From the NCBI GenBank assembly GCA_910591455.2, contig OU342811.1, forward strand, positions 3,489,947 to 3,553,946: a DNA stretch of 64,000 nt, written 5' to 3'. Source of the DNA: Pholis gunnellus (lineage: Eukaryota; Chordata; Actinopteri; Perciformes; Pholidae). A program made the translations under genes and the position numbers. Shown in pieces: positions 43,020-54,142 of this stretch. The notes beneath the pieces were generated by a model that was not told the DNA's origin, made no database searches, and was given only the letters and a program-made list of their open reading frames with translations. The number at the start of each line of letters is the position of its first letter. Within the stretch, counting starts at the first letter, position 1.

Positions 43020-44570
43020 AAAATGAGTGATTTTTCTATCAAGTTAAAAAAGAAATCTAAATAAATATCCTCTCAGTCCTGAATTACACTGACCTTCAGA
43101 GGTTAAGATGCAGAGTTGAATTATGTTTTATACAGTCAAAGACTAAAGTGTAGATCTTGTTCTTAGACATCGACTATATAAACTACAGCATCCCAAATAA
43201 TCATGGCAAATATAATGTGCTGGTTCCATCCTAATTTGGGCAAAATGCAGTCAAGGCCTTTTAAGAGATTCAAGTTGGTACCCCATTAGCCTTAAGGCGC
43301 TCCCTGTTCCTCTGAGATGCTCTGCTAAGCTCTAAACTGTCGACTTTATCACTTAATAGGTCTGGGGATATTGAGGTTTTGAGCCAGCAAAAGGAAACAG
43401 CTGCCATCTCAGCACCCTGATTCAGCTCTAAAGGGATCACTTCTGTTGTACAGTTGTAGTTCCTGGAGGCCTAAATAAATATCACATAACTGCAGTAGAG
43501 TCAGATTGTTGACCGGGCCTGGACATTAAATCAACTAGAGACATCAGTTCATGACTTCCACAGGAAAACAATCTATTGATAGTTTTTTTTATATTTGCAG
43601 CTCTACTTTTAGTGGGGACTCTAAAGGTACAATCAGTAAAGGGTTGTCCTGCCTGGAACCACAAAATGTCATGTCATAAATCAGTAAGGGTTTGATGATC
43701 AAAAGCTAACAAATAAGCTGTCAAGCAGACCACCAGTACTGCGCCACAATTCAACTCTGAGGCCTAAAGGGACTTGGTCTTAAGACCAAAACCATGTGAC
43801 AAAACAGATCTGCAATGCCAGTAATTTGCATGGACACATATTACCTCAATTTCAGTTGTTTCCGTCTGGCTCTGCTCTAATGAACTCTGTGAATGACACG
43901 TTATTAGTATCATTTACAGGCCTCCATAGCTCAAGGCAGATTGGCACTATTCCACTATTCCTCTTTTGACGATCCTACAGGTTTCTGAACACCAGGAAAA
44001 GGACACAGATCACTGATCTATTTTCTGTACACTCCGGGGTTGGAGCCACTTGTGCTTTCAGAACAGCCCCAGGTCCTGGAGCCACCGTTTCAGCACTGTG
44101 CTGAAACTGTTGCAGAGGTTATGCAAACAATTTCACGCTGTAGTTGAGCAAATATATTTTAAAAAACGAACTAACTGTAGATGTAAATAACATAGTGAAT
44201 AAATTAGTACAATTATGGAAATGCTATTTCTCTTTTTACCCGCACATAATGTGTCACCCAGACGTCACCTTGTTCTTGGCTGCAATGAGCATTTCTCACA
44301 AATTTGGGATCTTTCATAAATCACACAATTAATTGGTTAATTAAGAAAATGAAAATTGTTAGTTGCAGCCCCATTTGATAAAATAATCTGATATTCCATT
44401 GTATATATAAAATCTTAATCTGTAACGTAACCATTAACTATTATAGTTACTTATTGAATAATGAAAGTACAATATTGTCCTTTTAAAATGTAATGCAGTA
44501 GAGATACAAAGTATTGGTTACTGGTTAAATTGGTTACTCCTGTCTTTAATTAGTAAGGCCTGTGCAGCTT
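43020..44570. other. Intergenic, no gene recognised
   Basis: AT-rich with only short frames in every phase. No repeat shared with the rest of the window stands out. Confidence 0.45.
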
Positions 44571-44579
44571 TGAGATCTA

Positions 44580-44587
44580 CACATGTG
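44580..44587 (+). promoter_or_regulatory. E-box (CACATGTG) upstream of zp3-like gene
   Basis: CACATGTG, 92 bases before the ATG. Zona pellucida gene promoters in vertebrates are driven in oocytes through a CANNTG E-box near the start site bound by FIGLA with an E12-type partner, so this position fits. No TATA box is clear. Confidence 0.4.
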
Positions 44588-44678
44588 TAAAGGGATCCAT
44601 CTAACGAGTCAGAGGGAGGAGTCTCTGCCTTTTTCTGCTTGCAGTGGCCGTGCTTGAGAACATTCTGTGTTTGCAACA

Positions 44679-45349
44679 ATGGGGTCCAGGCAGCTGGTTG
44701 TGTTTGGTTTTGTGCTTGCATGTGTCAGCTTTAGTGATGCTAGAATCCTCAGTATGAGCCAGCCAGACTACTGGCGAGTTGAGGATGAACCAGCAGCAGA
44801 GCCTGAGAGAGTGCACTCCAGGGAGTCTACTCAACAAGCTGACGTGCTCCAGGCAAAGCAGATCCAGCCAGCAGCCGAGCCACTGTCCTGGACATTTCCA
44901 GAAGATCCAGTGGATTCAGTGAAAGAGACCCCTGTCAATTATGTATTGCGGCAACCAGCGACTGCCAACCGTGTTGCTGTGAGGTGTGGAGAAAGCAGGA
45001 TCCAGGTGGAAGTGAGCCAGGACTTGCTGGGCCTTGGCAAGCTGATTAACCCAGGGGATCTCACACTCGGGGGTTGCTCAGCCACTGAGATCGACAACTT
45101 GTCTCATGTGCTGGCCTTTGAGTATGAGCTGCACAGCTGTGGTAGCAGACGAGTGGTGAGGTTTTTATTCATAGAATGCCTTGATATTAAACTTTCAGTC
45201 AAATGTCTAACTTTTTCTCTTTTCCTTAGGTGATCGAGAATACCTTGATTTATGCTTTTACACTGATTTACAACCCCGTGTCTGGCAGCAGTAGCATCAC
45301 GAGGAGCCAGAGTGCCGTCATTGGAGTAGAGTGCCACTACCTGATGTGA
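44679..45349 (+). CDS. zp3: ZP3-like protein truncated to a secreted ZP-N domain
   Basis: ZP3-type proteins form the egg coat. Exons 44679-45155 and 45230-45349 join in phase 0 to 198 residues. Residues 1-21 (MGSRQLVVFGFVLACVSFSDA minus the last residue as core) look like a signal peptide; 22-97 is a Glu/Gln-rich spacer; about 98-196 is a ZP-N domain with all four conserved cysteines (103, 133, 154, 194) and the FTLIYNP strand. ATG 44679 has an A at -3 and G at +4. Family members run on for more than 200 residues with ZP-C, a furin site and a C-terminal membrane segment; here TGA follows CHYLM at once. The stop overlaps GTGAAT, which could be a decayed splice donor. No further ZP exons are visible downstream. 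Either a partial-duplicate pseudogene or a real ZP-N-only gene. Confidence 0.85.
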
Positions 45350-45425
45350 ATTGAAAGCTGTATTAGCCTGCAAAGACCTGCTTGAGTCTACTGTGTAGAA
45401 ATTATTGTATGTAAAAGCAAACTAC

Positions 45426-45431
45426 AATAAA
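45426..45431 (+). terminator. zp3: zp3-like gene polyA signal
   Basis: AATAAA only 76 bases after the stop codon, followed by 'agtatgtctcggcacactgg'. Its closeness suits a short functional transcript ending here. Confidence 0.6.
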
Positions 45432-45540
45432 AGTATGTCTCGGCACACTGGTTCTACCCTAATCTATGCCCTAAAGCACCTTCACCCCTGGCCTTTCTAA
45501 GCTAACCAACGGCCGGTCTCAGTGCAGAAGCAACGTAAAT

Positions 45541-45770
45541 GGTACTTTTATTTCTCCTTTCTAGTCTTCCGACCACTCGCAGCACTTTAACACTACGTCC
45601 TCATTCACACATTGATGACCGGGGCTACCATGCAAGGTGCCACCTGCCCATCAGGACTATCTAACATTCACACACCACAAGCACGGCTACGGGAGCAATT
45701 TGGGATTAAGTGTCTTGCCAAAGGACACATGGACTAGTAGAGCCAGGGATCGAACCGCCGATCCTTTAAA
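45541..45770 (-). mobile_element. tRNA-derived SINE, minus strand
   Basis: 'tagtcttccgaccactcgca', 'ctttaacactacgtcc', 'ggtgccacctgcccatcagg' and 'gggatcgaaccgccgatcc'; the last contains the complement of a B box (GGTTCGATCC). It begins about 110 bases after the zp3-like polyA signal. Confidence 0.8.
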
Positions 45771-45817
45771 TGAAATTGTTGGGAAGCCAAGTGTTCTCTA
45801 GCCCCTTGATAGCGCCA

Positions 45818-46025
45818 CCTGTGTGAGGAAGCATTTGCAACGTGTCAAAGTAAAAGCTAGCCCTTCTAAAACCAATACATTCTGATTTATACATGTTTAT
45901 CTTGAAAATCATTTTCTTCCTAATTTTGTGATCTCTTCAAAGCCAATAAAAGCAACCCATGAGGCCTAGAAGCATTGACCTTTTACTTTGAAAGGCAAAG
46001 CAGTGAATGCTTCCTCATTGTGTGC
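45818..46025. repeat. Short MITE with ~40-bp inverted ends
   Basis: Left end 'gtgaggaagcatttgc' with 'tcaaagtaaaagct' and right end 'ccttttactttgaaa' with 'gaatgcttcctcattg' are complementary over about 40 bases with a few changes. The interior, about 125 bases, is non-coding. Confidence 0.65.
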
Positions 46026-46029
46026 ACAG

Positions 46030-47365
46030 TGTAGAAACGTGTTGTAAAACCTGAGCAGAACTGATTTTATTCAGACACTGAGGGGGTGAAGGAGAAATAA
46101 CTACCCACGTAGTTAATGCTGTTTGTCCTCTCCCATGTTTGATTTAAATGTAGGGTTAGCAGTTCTCTAAAAGTCAGTGCTGAACTTTACAGATGTTTCT
46201 GCAGCTCATGATTGGAGGGTTATACTGTAGGAATATACTTTTTTCCCCCCCTCAACATACACACAACTGTGAGCATACGTGTGATGGTTTCCCTTTGGTA
46301 ATCGGCAAGAGTGATGGTGAAACAAAATAAATGCTTTTCTCGGAAGTGGTTCTCAAAATTGATTGCGATAATCTTCCAAGAAGCCACTCAGTGTTGCTAA
46401 TTGTGGCAGTGTGCCAACAGGTGCTAATGTTGATGGTCAAAGGTTACAACTCTCAAAATGGTTGCCTAACCTACATTAGGGAGAACCTCGACAGAAGGTG
46501 AGACACATATATACAAAATGTTTGTGAAATTCTGGATTAGTATGTTCCAACAAATTTAATGAAAAGATACCTCCAAGTTAAAATAATGCGTGTTTGGAGA
46601 AATTGCTTCACGATACAAATTGCAACTTGCAACAAGCCCCTGGTTCACAGTGATTGGTCAGTCTTAGGCTTTCTTTCTGTGTCATCAGAACCTTAATCTG
46701 TAGTGTTTTAAAGCTACTGATATGTCAGTGGGCTGGTCATTACAAACTTTTTCCACATATTGTTTAAACCCACCGCTAGGTTTTAATTTTAAAGTAAAGA
46801 TCTCAAACTTTCTTAAGATGCAAAACATGTCATAAATAATTTTCACATTATTCCACTGATCTACAGGTAGTGGTAATACGCCAAGTACTCCTGCAATGTG
46901 CCAACTTGCCTGAAACATAGCTGGGGTGGATGAGAGACTGCGGACAGAGCCGATTAAATTAGGTTTCACTTTAATTTACACATTTATGCTTGTTGGACAG
47001 ATGTATTGATAGAGTATTGTCTTTTTGCTTGCAAATGTTTTATTACACTTATGGTAATCAGTGTATTTGTCATCAACTCAAGCAATCTTCACTTCACCTG
47101 GTTCACTTCAGACTTTCTGCTCGCTGACTTCCCTCCGAGTGTCTGTGCTTGTGTGTTTTGTGTATAGTAGAGCTCAGCTCAGCCCCGACAGAGAGAGCAG
47201 ATGAGATGTATGTTGCAATGTGATAGTAAATTACACCAAAACATAAAAAATTAGAAAGATAGAAAGCACCATTAACGTTGGGGCTTATCAATACTCCGGT
47301 CTTTAATAATTTAGCACCAGGGCCCGTTTAACACAGGGTTTCAGTACCCATTCCTACCTTGCTAG
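46030..47365. other. Intergenic, no gene recognised
   Basis: AT-rich, short frames only. 47100-47340 resembles 32790-33050 loosely (both have a Ctt/cacac-rich block) but not enough to call a repeat. Confidence 0.4.
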
Positions 47366-47369
47366 ATCT

Positions 47370-47790
47370 TGCTAGAGGCGATGTGTGGTTCGTTAGACTG
47401 GAATTTGAGGGCCGGATGCTTTACAATCCAGTCTTACCTCCATCCTGTCCATTCTACCAGAAAGCTGACCGATATCCAAATCATGATGGTTTTTAATTTG
47501 CCTTACTAGGTTGGCCATGTCATCTTTGTGCTCTTTTTGGTTTTCAGTTGGTCCAGGCGTTTTATTCGAGTAGAAAGCTGTCCACTCTCCAAATCAAGAC
47601 TGTTTTGAACTTGCCTTACTTTGTTGTCCATCTCAGCTTTCACCTCCTCTTGATTTTCACTGATAAGTAGCTCAAGACATTCCACTTTGCAGTCCAACCA
47701 TTTGCCGAGAGAAGTACGTACCTCATTGATTTGAGTGAGGAATGTTGTGGTTTTAAGTGACTTTAATTCACCATGGTGCAAACTGAGATA
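47370..47790 (-). pseudogene. LINE ORF1-like coiled-coil fragment
   Basis: Minus-strand frame at 47506-47781 has heptad-like NKVRQVQNSLDLESGQLSTR and, in the next frame, LVRQIKNHHDLDIGQLSGR with MDRMEVRL. The two segments are related, so a coiled-coil stretch is internally duplicated. Charged heptads with 'QLSGRMDRLE' recall ORF1 proteins of L1/Tx1-type LINEs. Broken by a stop and frame change; no start context. Confidence 0.45.
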
Positions 47791-47915
47791 GCCTTTATGT
47801 TGCTGTTTTCAGCTTATTTGCTCTCTCTCTGTAAAGCGGTTTCCTTTATCCATCATATTCAATATCAAAGGCAGACTGTGAGCACCTTTCTTTCGCTCAC
47901 TGCAAGTCTTGTGAG

Positions 47916-48139
47916 CAGTGGCGGCTGGTGGAAAATGTTCTAGGTAGGGCCATCCAATCAATTTCAGCAAACACCCCAGTATGATTTAATGCAAAAAAAT
48001 TAAGGTATCAAACACGCATTACTACTTTGCAGTTAAATATTCAACATTTATTCCAACACAAAAAAAAGCAGTAAATAACACTTTGATAAACATAAAATAA
48101 TCAGGACATCTTATTTAAGTCACCCTCACGGGGAATTCA

Positions 48140-48193
<54 letters not shown>

Positions 48194-49171
48194 TATAATA
48201 TATATATATCATATAATAATATTCAGTACTATAAAACACACGCTTATAGATATAAGCTATGATGAGTTTTCACTGTTAATTTACCATCTCAATTAAATGT
48301 TGATGCCTCCATGACCAAGTTGTCATGAAACTATGTAGAAGAAAAGATGTTCACTTTGCTTAATATGTAGCTTGACAGAGTTCTCATGTGTGCCCTGGTG
48401 TTTTCATGTTTCCTTACCTCCTCATCCCTCACTCCCTAACTGTCCGTGCTGGATCTGTCCCCGGTGTTTTAAAAAGCTAAATAAGTTATTAGCATGACTG
48501 CATCCAGCTAGCCAAACCTGTCTGGTACAGCTAGTAGAGAAGCTTCATGTATTGCTTCCCTTTCCCGCTAGTCTGCTGTCTGATTGTGGTCAGGCTGATC
48601 TGGGATCAGCTCTTTCACTGCAGTTTCTCCTCAAACTTCTCCTCTCTACCGGGTCTTGGAGGAGTAGTGCTCGCGCTGGCGCTCACGCTCGCCTGTAGAG
48701 ACTTCTCCTGACGAGAACGCGCAGCTAGTGGGGCCAAAACGATTTGGCCCCATAATATTCAACATTTATTCCAACTCAAAAAAAGCAGTAAATAACACAT
48801 ATATGTGTAACAATATATCATATAATAATATTCAGTATACTATAAAACACACGCTTATAGATATAAGCTTATAGATATAGTGGGGCCAAAACGATTTGGC
48901 CCCACTCTGAATCTATTTGAGGAGGCTGATTGGTTAAATTGTATGTCACTCATTTATATCTTTAATCAGCGATTGGCTAAACTGCTTCATAGACCCGCCT
49001 CGGTGGGGCTAAATGCCCCACTAGGTGGGCGTTCTCAGACGTGCACACAAGCGGAGATGACGAGCAGACAGGCTGCAATCAAAATCCCCTTCAAAATAAA
49101 AGCGCATGATTTCTTTTTTTTTCTCGGGGGTCAAGGTGGGGCCAGGCCCCTCTATTGACCACCCGCCACTG
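47916..49171. mobile_element. Non-autonomous hAT element with 8-bp target duplication
   Basis: Terminal inverted repeats CAGTGGCGGCTGGTGG (left) and, read inward from the right, CAGTGGCGGGTGGTC. An exact 8-bp duplication CTTGTGAG flanks it (47908-47915 and 49172-49179), the hallmark of hAT insertion. The 1256-bp interior has no transposase frame, a (TA)n tract, and two copies of a TGGGGCCAAA/TTTGGCCCCA hairpin. Confidence 0.9.
48140..48190. repeat. (TA)n microsatellite inside hAT element
   Basis: About 25 TA dinucleotides, with further TA-rich sequence to 48230. Confidence 0.9.
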
Positions 49172-49179
49172 CTTGTGAG

Positions 49180-51000
49180 TCTGTGAGAAACATAAATGAA
49201 GTCAAAATGTAAATTTTTGCTACTTCAGTCATCTCCCCTCTCAAGCTGCAGTCGGGACTGGAGCTTCCCCTCGAGCACTGTGTGCAAACCTTGAATACCT
49301 ACTGAAATGTCAAAGGAACGAATGGCTTTGAGGTATCTTGCTTGGTCGGTAATGACAGAGGGGTAACTGAAGATGACACATATATAAATGTTATTCACAA
49401 CCTGGAAGTATTCATTCATCGAGCAACATAAAAGGTCATCTGCACAAAAGATTGTTAATGTTCCTGAAAATAGTTAGCGTATGTGAAATTGGAGATTTAA
49501 ATCTTTGTATGACTTTTATACTTTAACTTATACTCTTTTGTAAAGCAGTTTGATCTTCATGAAGTGTTATATGAATACACTTTATCGTTATAGTTGATCA
49601 GATCTTGATCAGAATAGTTTATTTTGTGAGGAAAACAAAGGATGCACTTTAGACTGTCTGACTGATGGCATACAATATTCCAAAAGCTCCATAGCGGTCA
49701 CGTTAAAGACCGTTTCAATGCAATTGACCCAAGCACAGCAAGCATTATTTACCAAAAGCAACTTTTTTTTAGGAACAAGCTAAAACAGAAGCTGACTGTC
49801 TGTTTTCTGTTCATCTTAGTTTGTTCTTGTAAACTTCTATGCTGGCTGAGACAAAGCTGCCAGGAGGTCAGAGAACAGGAGGAATGACTGATAATATCGG
49901 ATGTTCTTTATTCTTTATTAACTTCACAGGAATGTTATTTATTTTATTGCCATTTTTTTCCAGTGAGATATTACTGACTTCAGATTTTCTTCATTTTCAG
50001 GCTGGTTTTGTGGATTTCGAGCTTGTCATGGTTAAACGTTGTGTAACAGTGATACTCGTTATACGGACTGGTTGGAAGGAGCATTAGCACTTTTATGCAA
50101 CGCAAACTATTGAAGGTTAACTGAATATATATACATGCTGCTCTTACTTTTTATTGTTATAGTGAATAAACCCTACCCGGCTTTACAGGACAGTGCTGTT
50201 CCTTAAAATTACATACGTAACGTTATATAGTTACAGCCAAGAAACGAATAATAACCCTAGCTGTGGCGCCATCATGTGGTTATAAGGTGGTATTTCAGCA
50301 GTGAAGGCCCAGATATGAAATGCACGGCCCGCCACTGCATTATAAAGATTATTTTCCACCACACCCAGCACTAGTAATAAGTGTAGTTTATTTGCTGTGT
50401 TGGAGGCTAGGCTTGTAAAATTAGAAGCACGGCCACGCACCACAGAAGATCAATCATTAGCTACTGTAGCAAGCCACCCCCTGTAGCCGGTGCAGACCGA
50501 CCAAATATAGAACCATTTATTTAGGTTTAGGAAAAGAGCATGGTTGACCTTAACTTGACTAACGAGTCACGTCACCAGATTGTCTCACGACTCAAGTAAA
50601 TAACGATTGACAAACGAGTCACGTGACTAACAACTCCCGTGAGTCATGTGATTATTGACTCACCTGATTAACTTTTTAATCTATTAAACTATTTAACAAA
50701 ATACCTGCCTACTTCCATTACACACTTCGTGACACACATTTTGCAGAAATAACACATTTATATGTTAAGCCATGTAACACAGCTGGTGTGTCGAAATGGT
50801 TTACACATTTCCTGTGTTGAAATTAACACAACAGTGTCCCTGAGCACACAAATTCAACACGTCTCATTTTTTACACACCCTTCTTAGAGTGTATATTGCT
50901 CTTCTAATTATGATATGTAGAAGTGCTTGACGTGTTAAAACCTGGCCACAGCTCACAAATATATATGTATAAAAACTACTGACATATATTAACAAATATG
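49180..51000. other. Intergenic, no gene recognised
   Basis: Short frames only. 50545-50665 has a cluster of GAGTCACGT, CACGTG and TGACTCA words. 50260-50510 looks like fragments of dispersed repeats ('cccgccactgc' resembles a hAT end). Confidence 0.4.
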
Positions 51001-51440
51001 AGATTTTTAAATAAAAACAGAGTCTCTGTTGCTATGGGGTATGACAACGGACGTGCCTCAGTAAATGTCATGGAAACGACGTCACCACGACGCTATAAAA
51101 GGTCAGCGGACCTCAGATTGTCACTTTGCATCTGAACTTGGAGACTCGGCGGAGCGGAGCTTGTCGGCTCGGCATTTCACATCATAATTTACAATAATGT
51201 AAACATTTCAACATTAAAATAGATGAGCATACTTACACGTGTAAACTATTTAAAAACACATGTAAAGTGTAGAATGCTCATCTATTTTAAATAGATCATC
51301 TATTAAATTATGATGTGAAATGCTGCGCCGTCAGGCTCCGCTCCGCCGAGTCTCCAAGTTCAGATGCAAAGTGACAATCTGAGGTCCGCTGACCTTTTAT
51401 AGCGTCGTGGTGACGTCGTTTCCATGACATTTACTGACGG
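51001..51440. repeat. Near-palindromic pair of TATA-bearing promoter-like repeats
   Basis: The left arm (to about 51200) contains 'aaatgtcatggaaacgac', 'gacgctataaaaggtcagcg', 'cagattgtcactttgcatct' and 'ggagactcggcggagcgg'. The right arm, about 51300-51440, is the complement of the same sequence with few changes. A TATAAAA with a candidate start about 30 bases later, and CRE-like TGACGT upstream, give each arm the look of an LTR or 5' promoter. A third copy is at 58752-58920. Confidence 0.75.
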
Positions 51441-52095
51441 CGGATCGTAGCCCGAAGGCGGAGCTGAGGCTGACGGCGGAGCGGTGCCCGCGGTAATTTA
51501 CATTATTGTAAATTATGATGTGAAATGCTGAATGTACTTGTTCATTTTCTAACATATTGTTACATGTTATGTTGAACTGTATTAAATTGTGAATAAAATT
51601 CCTTTTAACTTTAAGTTGTTATTGTTGGTTTTATTATGGTCTATCCACCTGTATTTTCAGTCATTCTTTTATCATCAGTCATCAGTTAGAATTAGAACAA
51701 AGGTTTAAAAATAACTTAATTACAACCTGCTAACATAACTAACTACACTATTACATTTCAGAGCTATTCACATAACACATTAACATTAAAACAACCGACT
51801 CCAGATTTGATACATTATAAGAGGAAAATGTTGTTTACTGGTGGTGCATTGTAAATGTTATTTAATCTTGATCATTTTAAATGAACCAAACTAAATCCTG
51901 AAGAAAACACTGACCCCTTCACCCCTTAACATACTTCATTTATTAGAAGATTATAATAAATTAACATATCTATACATATCCACCCCAATAACAATTGACC
52001 AATGGGTTCAGGCTAAAACAATTACAACCCTAAATTAATCTCTGAATATCACTTTAACATCTTAAAGGTGCACTTGACAGCTGGGATGATAATTT

Positions 52096-52380
52096 TCAAA
52101 CATTTTTAAATATAGGAATCAAACATGCATTATAATATTTCCATGGATTCAGTGATTCAACTCTGATCTGACCTGGAAAGCATATTTTGTACGTGGACAT
52201 TGTGTCTGGGGTTTCTTGATTTGAACCCTGAGGAAACTTTGGGCACTTAAATATATGCTTCTGCATCTTTGTGGTATTCTTGACATATGTCTTTGCACAG
52301 TATTTGCAAATGTACACAGCCTTTCCGTCTACATTTGCTGGGGTGAAATGTCTCCACACACGAGAGAGTGCACGTGGCAT
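52096..52380 (-). pseudogene. BED zinc-finger exon of a hAT-type transposase
   Basis: A 94-residue minus-strand frame from ATG 52380 has VWRHFTPANV, YICKYCAKTYVKN, then MQKHIFKCPKFP. This is a BED-type finger (CX2C...HX4C) with the usual 'WxxF' start, as found at the N-terminus of hAT transposases and ZBED proteins. No catalytic domain was found beside it, so it is an isolated exon or remnant. Confidence 0.6.
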
Positions 52381-52526
52381 TGTTCTATAGAATAAGATGA
52401 GAAGCTTGTAAAAAACACTAATGCAATGCCATGCACAGAGATATAAATAGTTAGCTAAACAATTGGAATAGTCTTTAAAAATATTTTACAATTGATGGAT
52501 AAATGAATAGAAATAGGCTAGATCAG

Positions 52527-52605
52527 GGGTGGCTAACCAGTCCAGCTCAAAGAGCCACAACAAAACCCAACACCATTTCGAAGAGCCACACTGTTACCGG
52601 ACCAT
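52527..52605. mobile_element. hAT-type terminal fragment
   Basis: 'caggggtggctaaccagtcc' followed by 'agctcaaagagccacaac' and a second 'gaagagccaca' resembles the end of a common vertebrate hAT MITE that starts CAGGGGTGG. Only one end is present, next to the end of the copia relic. Confidence 0.55.
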
Positions 52606-52836
52606 CAATGGCATGAATGGTCACTTTGCAAACTTAATTAACTTAAAATTTGTTGCAGGTTTTGTCATCACGTCTGCAACCATCTGGTCTGTTGGACAAT
52701 AGTTCAAACTTATTCTCCCATCATTCACAGTTGACCTTATGAAATGATACTCATGTCAACATGCTTACACCTCTGTCTTCTTACAGGGTTCTTTGCTAAT
52801 GCTATTGTACCTTGGTTATCCTCATAAACCTTAGGT

Positions 52837-53145
52837 CAGGGGTGTCAAACTCATTTTCACTCTGGGCCACATCAGCATCATAGTTGCCCCCTTAGGGCCA
52901 AGGATGTTGCCGGACCTTCGTCGACGGGGGGGGGGGGGGGGGGTGTGCTGCTGCTTGCGGGTGACGACTGTGGCATCGGTGTGCACGCGCGGATCGGGGA
53001 GGACCTCCGCTGTGCGCGATACAGAGAGCAGTGGATAATTGTCATTTGAATCAAGTCTGACTTTTTTTACTGCCGGATTCGCGGGCCACATAAAATGACG
53101 TGGCGGGCCGGATTTGGCCCGCGGGCCTTGAGTTTGACACATGTG
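52837..53145. mobile_element. 309-bp hAT MITE inserted in copia RNase H
   Basis: Ends CAGGGGTGTCAAACTCA and, read inward from the right, CACATGTGTCAAACTCA. Exact 8-bp duplication CCTTAGGT at 52829-52836 and 53146-53153. It splits the copia RNase H frame: coding resumes on the far side with NQGTIALAKNP. A run of 18 G lies at 52926-52943. Confidence 0.92.
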
Positions 53146-53317
53146 CCTTAGGTGGTGCGTATTGACGTTGAACTAGGTAAATACACTCTTGTGTAGTTGC
53201 GGCTAACGCCATATATTCTGCCTCACAAGTTGACAGTGCAACAGTGGGCTGCTTTTTGGATTTCCATGAAATCAAAGGACCATTCTCATTTAGGCTTACA
53301 CAGTAACCTGTTGTACG

Positions 53318-54142
53318 TCATCTGTCAGTTACATCAGCTGCCCAATCTGCATCACTGTATGCATGTAGCCCCAGTTTCTCATCGTCACATTTCCTGTAAC
53401 ACAACTCTTTGTCAATTGTGCTTTTCAGATATCTCAGTACATGTTTTGCAGTAGTCCATTGCTCTTCTGTTGGCTCAGAGAAGTACTGTGACAGTTTACT
53501 TACTACAAAACTCAGATCAGGTCTTGTACATGTAGTCAGATAGATTAGGCTGCCTACTGCCTCTATGTATTTTCTGACATCACTCATCATTTCGGAATCA
53601 TCAGTGTAGTTTAGTTTTTGTTCACATGGTGTTGTTCTAGGTTTACAGTCATGCATGTCAAACCTTTCAAGTATTTTCTCCACATATCTCTTCTGTGACA
53701 TTTTTACACATGTATCGCTCTGGTCAAAATCAACACCAAGAAAATGTTTCAGTTTACCCAAATCTTTCATCTTGAATTTTGCTGTGAGCATCCCCTTTAC
53801 AACCTTCAGTGCATTTTCATCACTGTCATCAACCCATGTTATCAGGATCACTTTCTCATTTTCTGTTTCTCTGGTGTAAACACAATGATCGGCTGGATTT
53901 TGCACAAAGTCATTTTCAATCAGACACTCATGCAGCATTTTGTTCCAATTTCTGCCTGATTGTTTTAGTCCATATAGTGACTTTTCTAGCTTACACACCA
54001 ACTTTTCATCTGTGCTAGATTTCACCTCATAACCTTCTGGTTTTATCATGTAAATCTCGCAATCTATTGGTGCATGTAGGTAGGCAGTTTTGACATCCAT
54101 CTGATGTAAAATCAGGTTTTCCTGCGCTGCTTTTTGCATCAA
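53318..54142 (-). pseudogene. copia reverse transcriptase core
   Basis: 274 residues without a stop: QMDVKTAYLHAPI, SLYGLKQSGRNWN, then TWVDDSDEN and MKDLGKLKHFLGV, SQKRYVEKIL, VGSLIYLTTCTRPDLSFVV, YSDADWA. The catalytic pair Asp-Asp is present but as WVDD where YVDD is usual, and four or so residues that normally follow are missing. The reading ends at TDR, where the next frame takes over. Dead as a whole, but well kept in this stretch. Confidence 0.85.
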
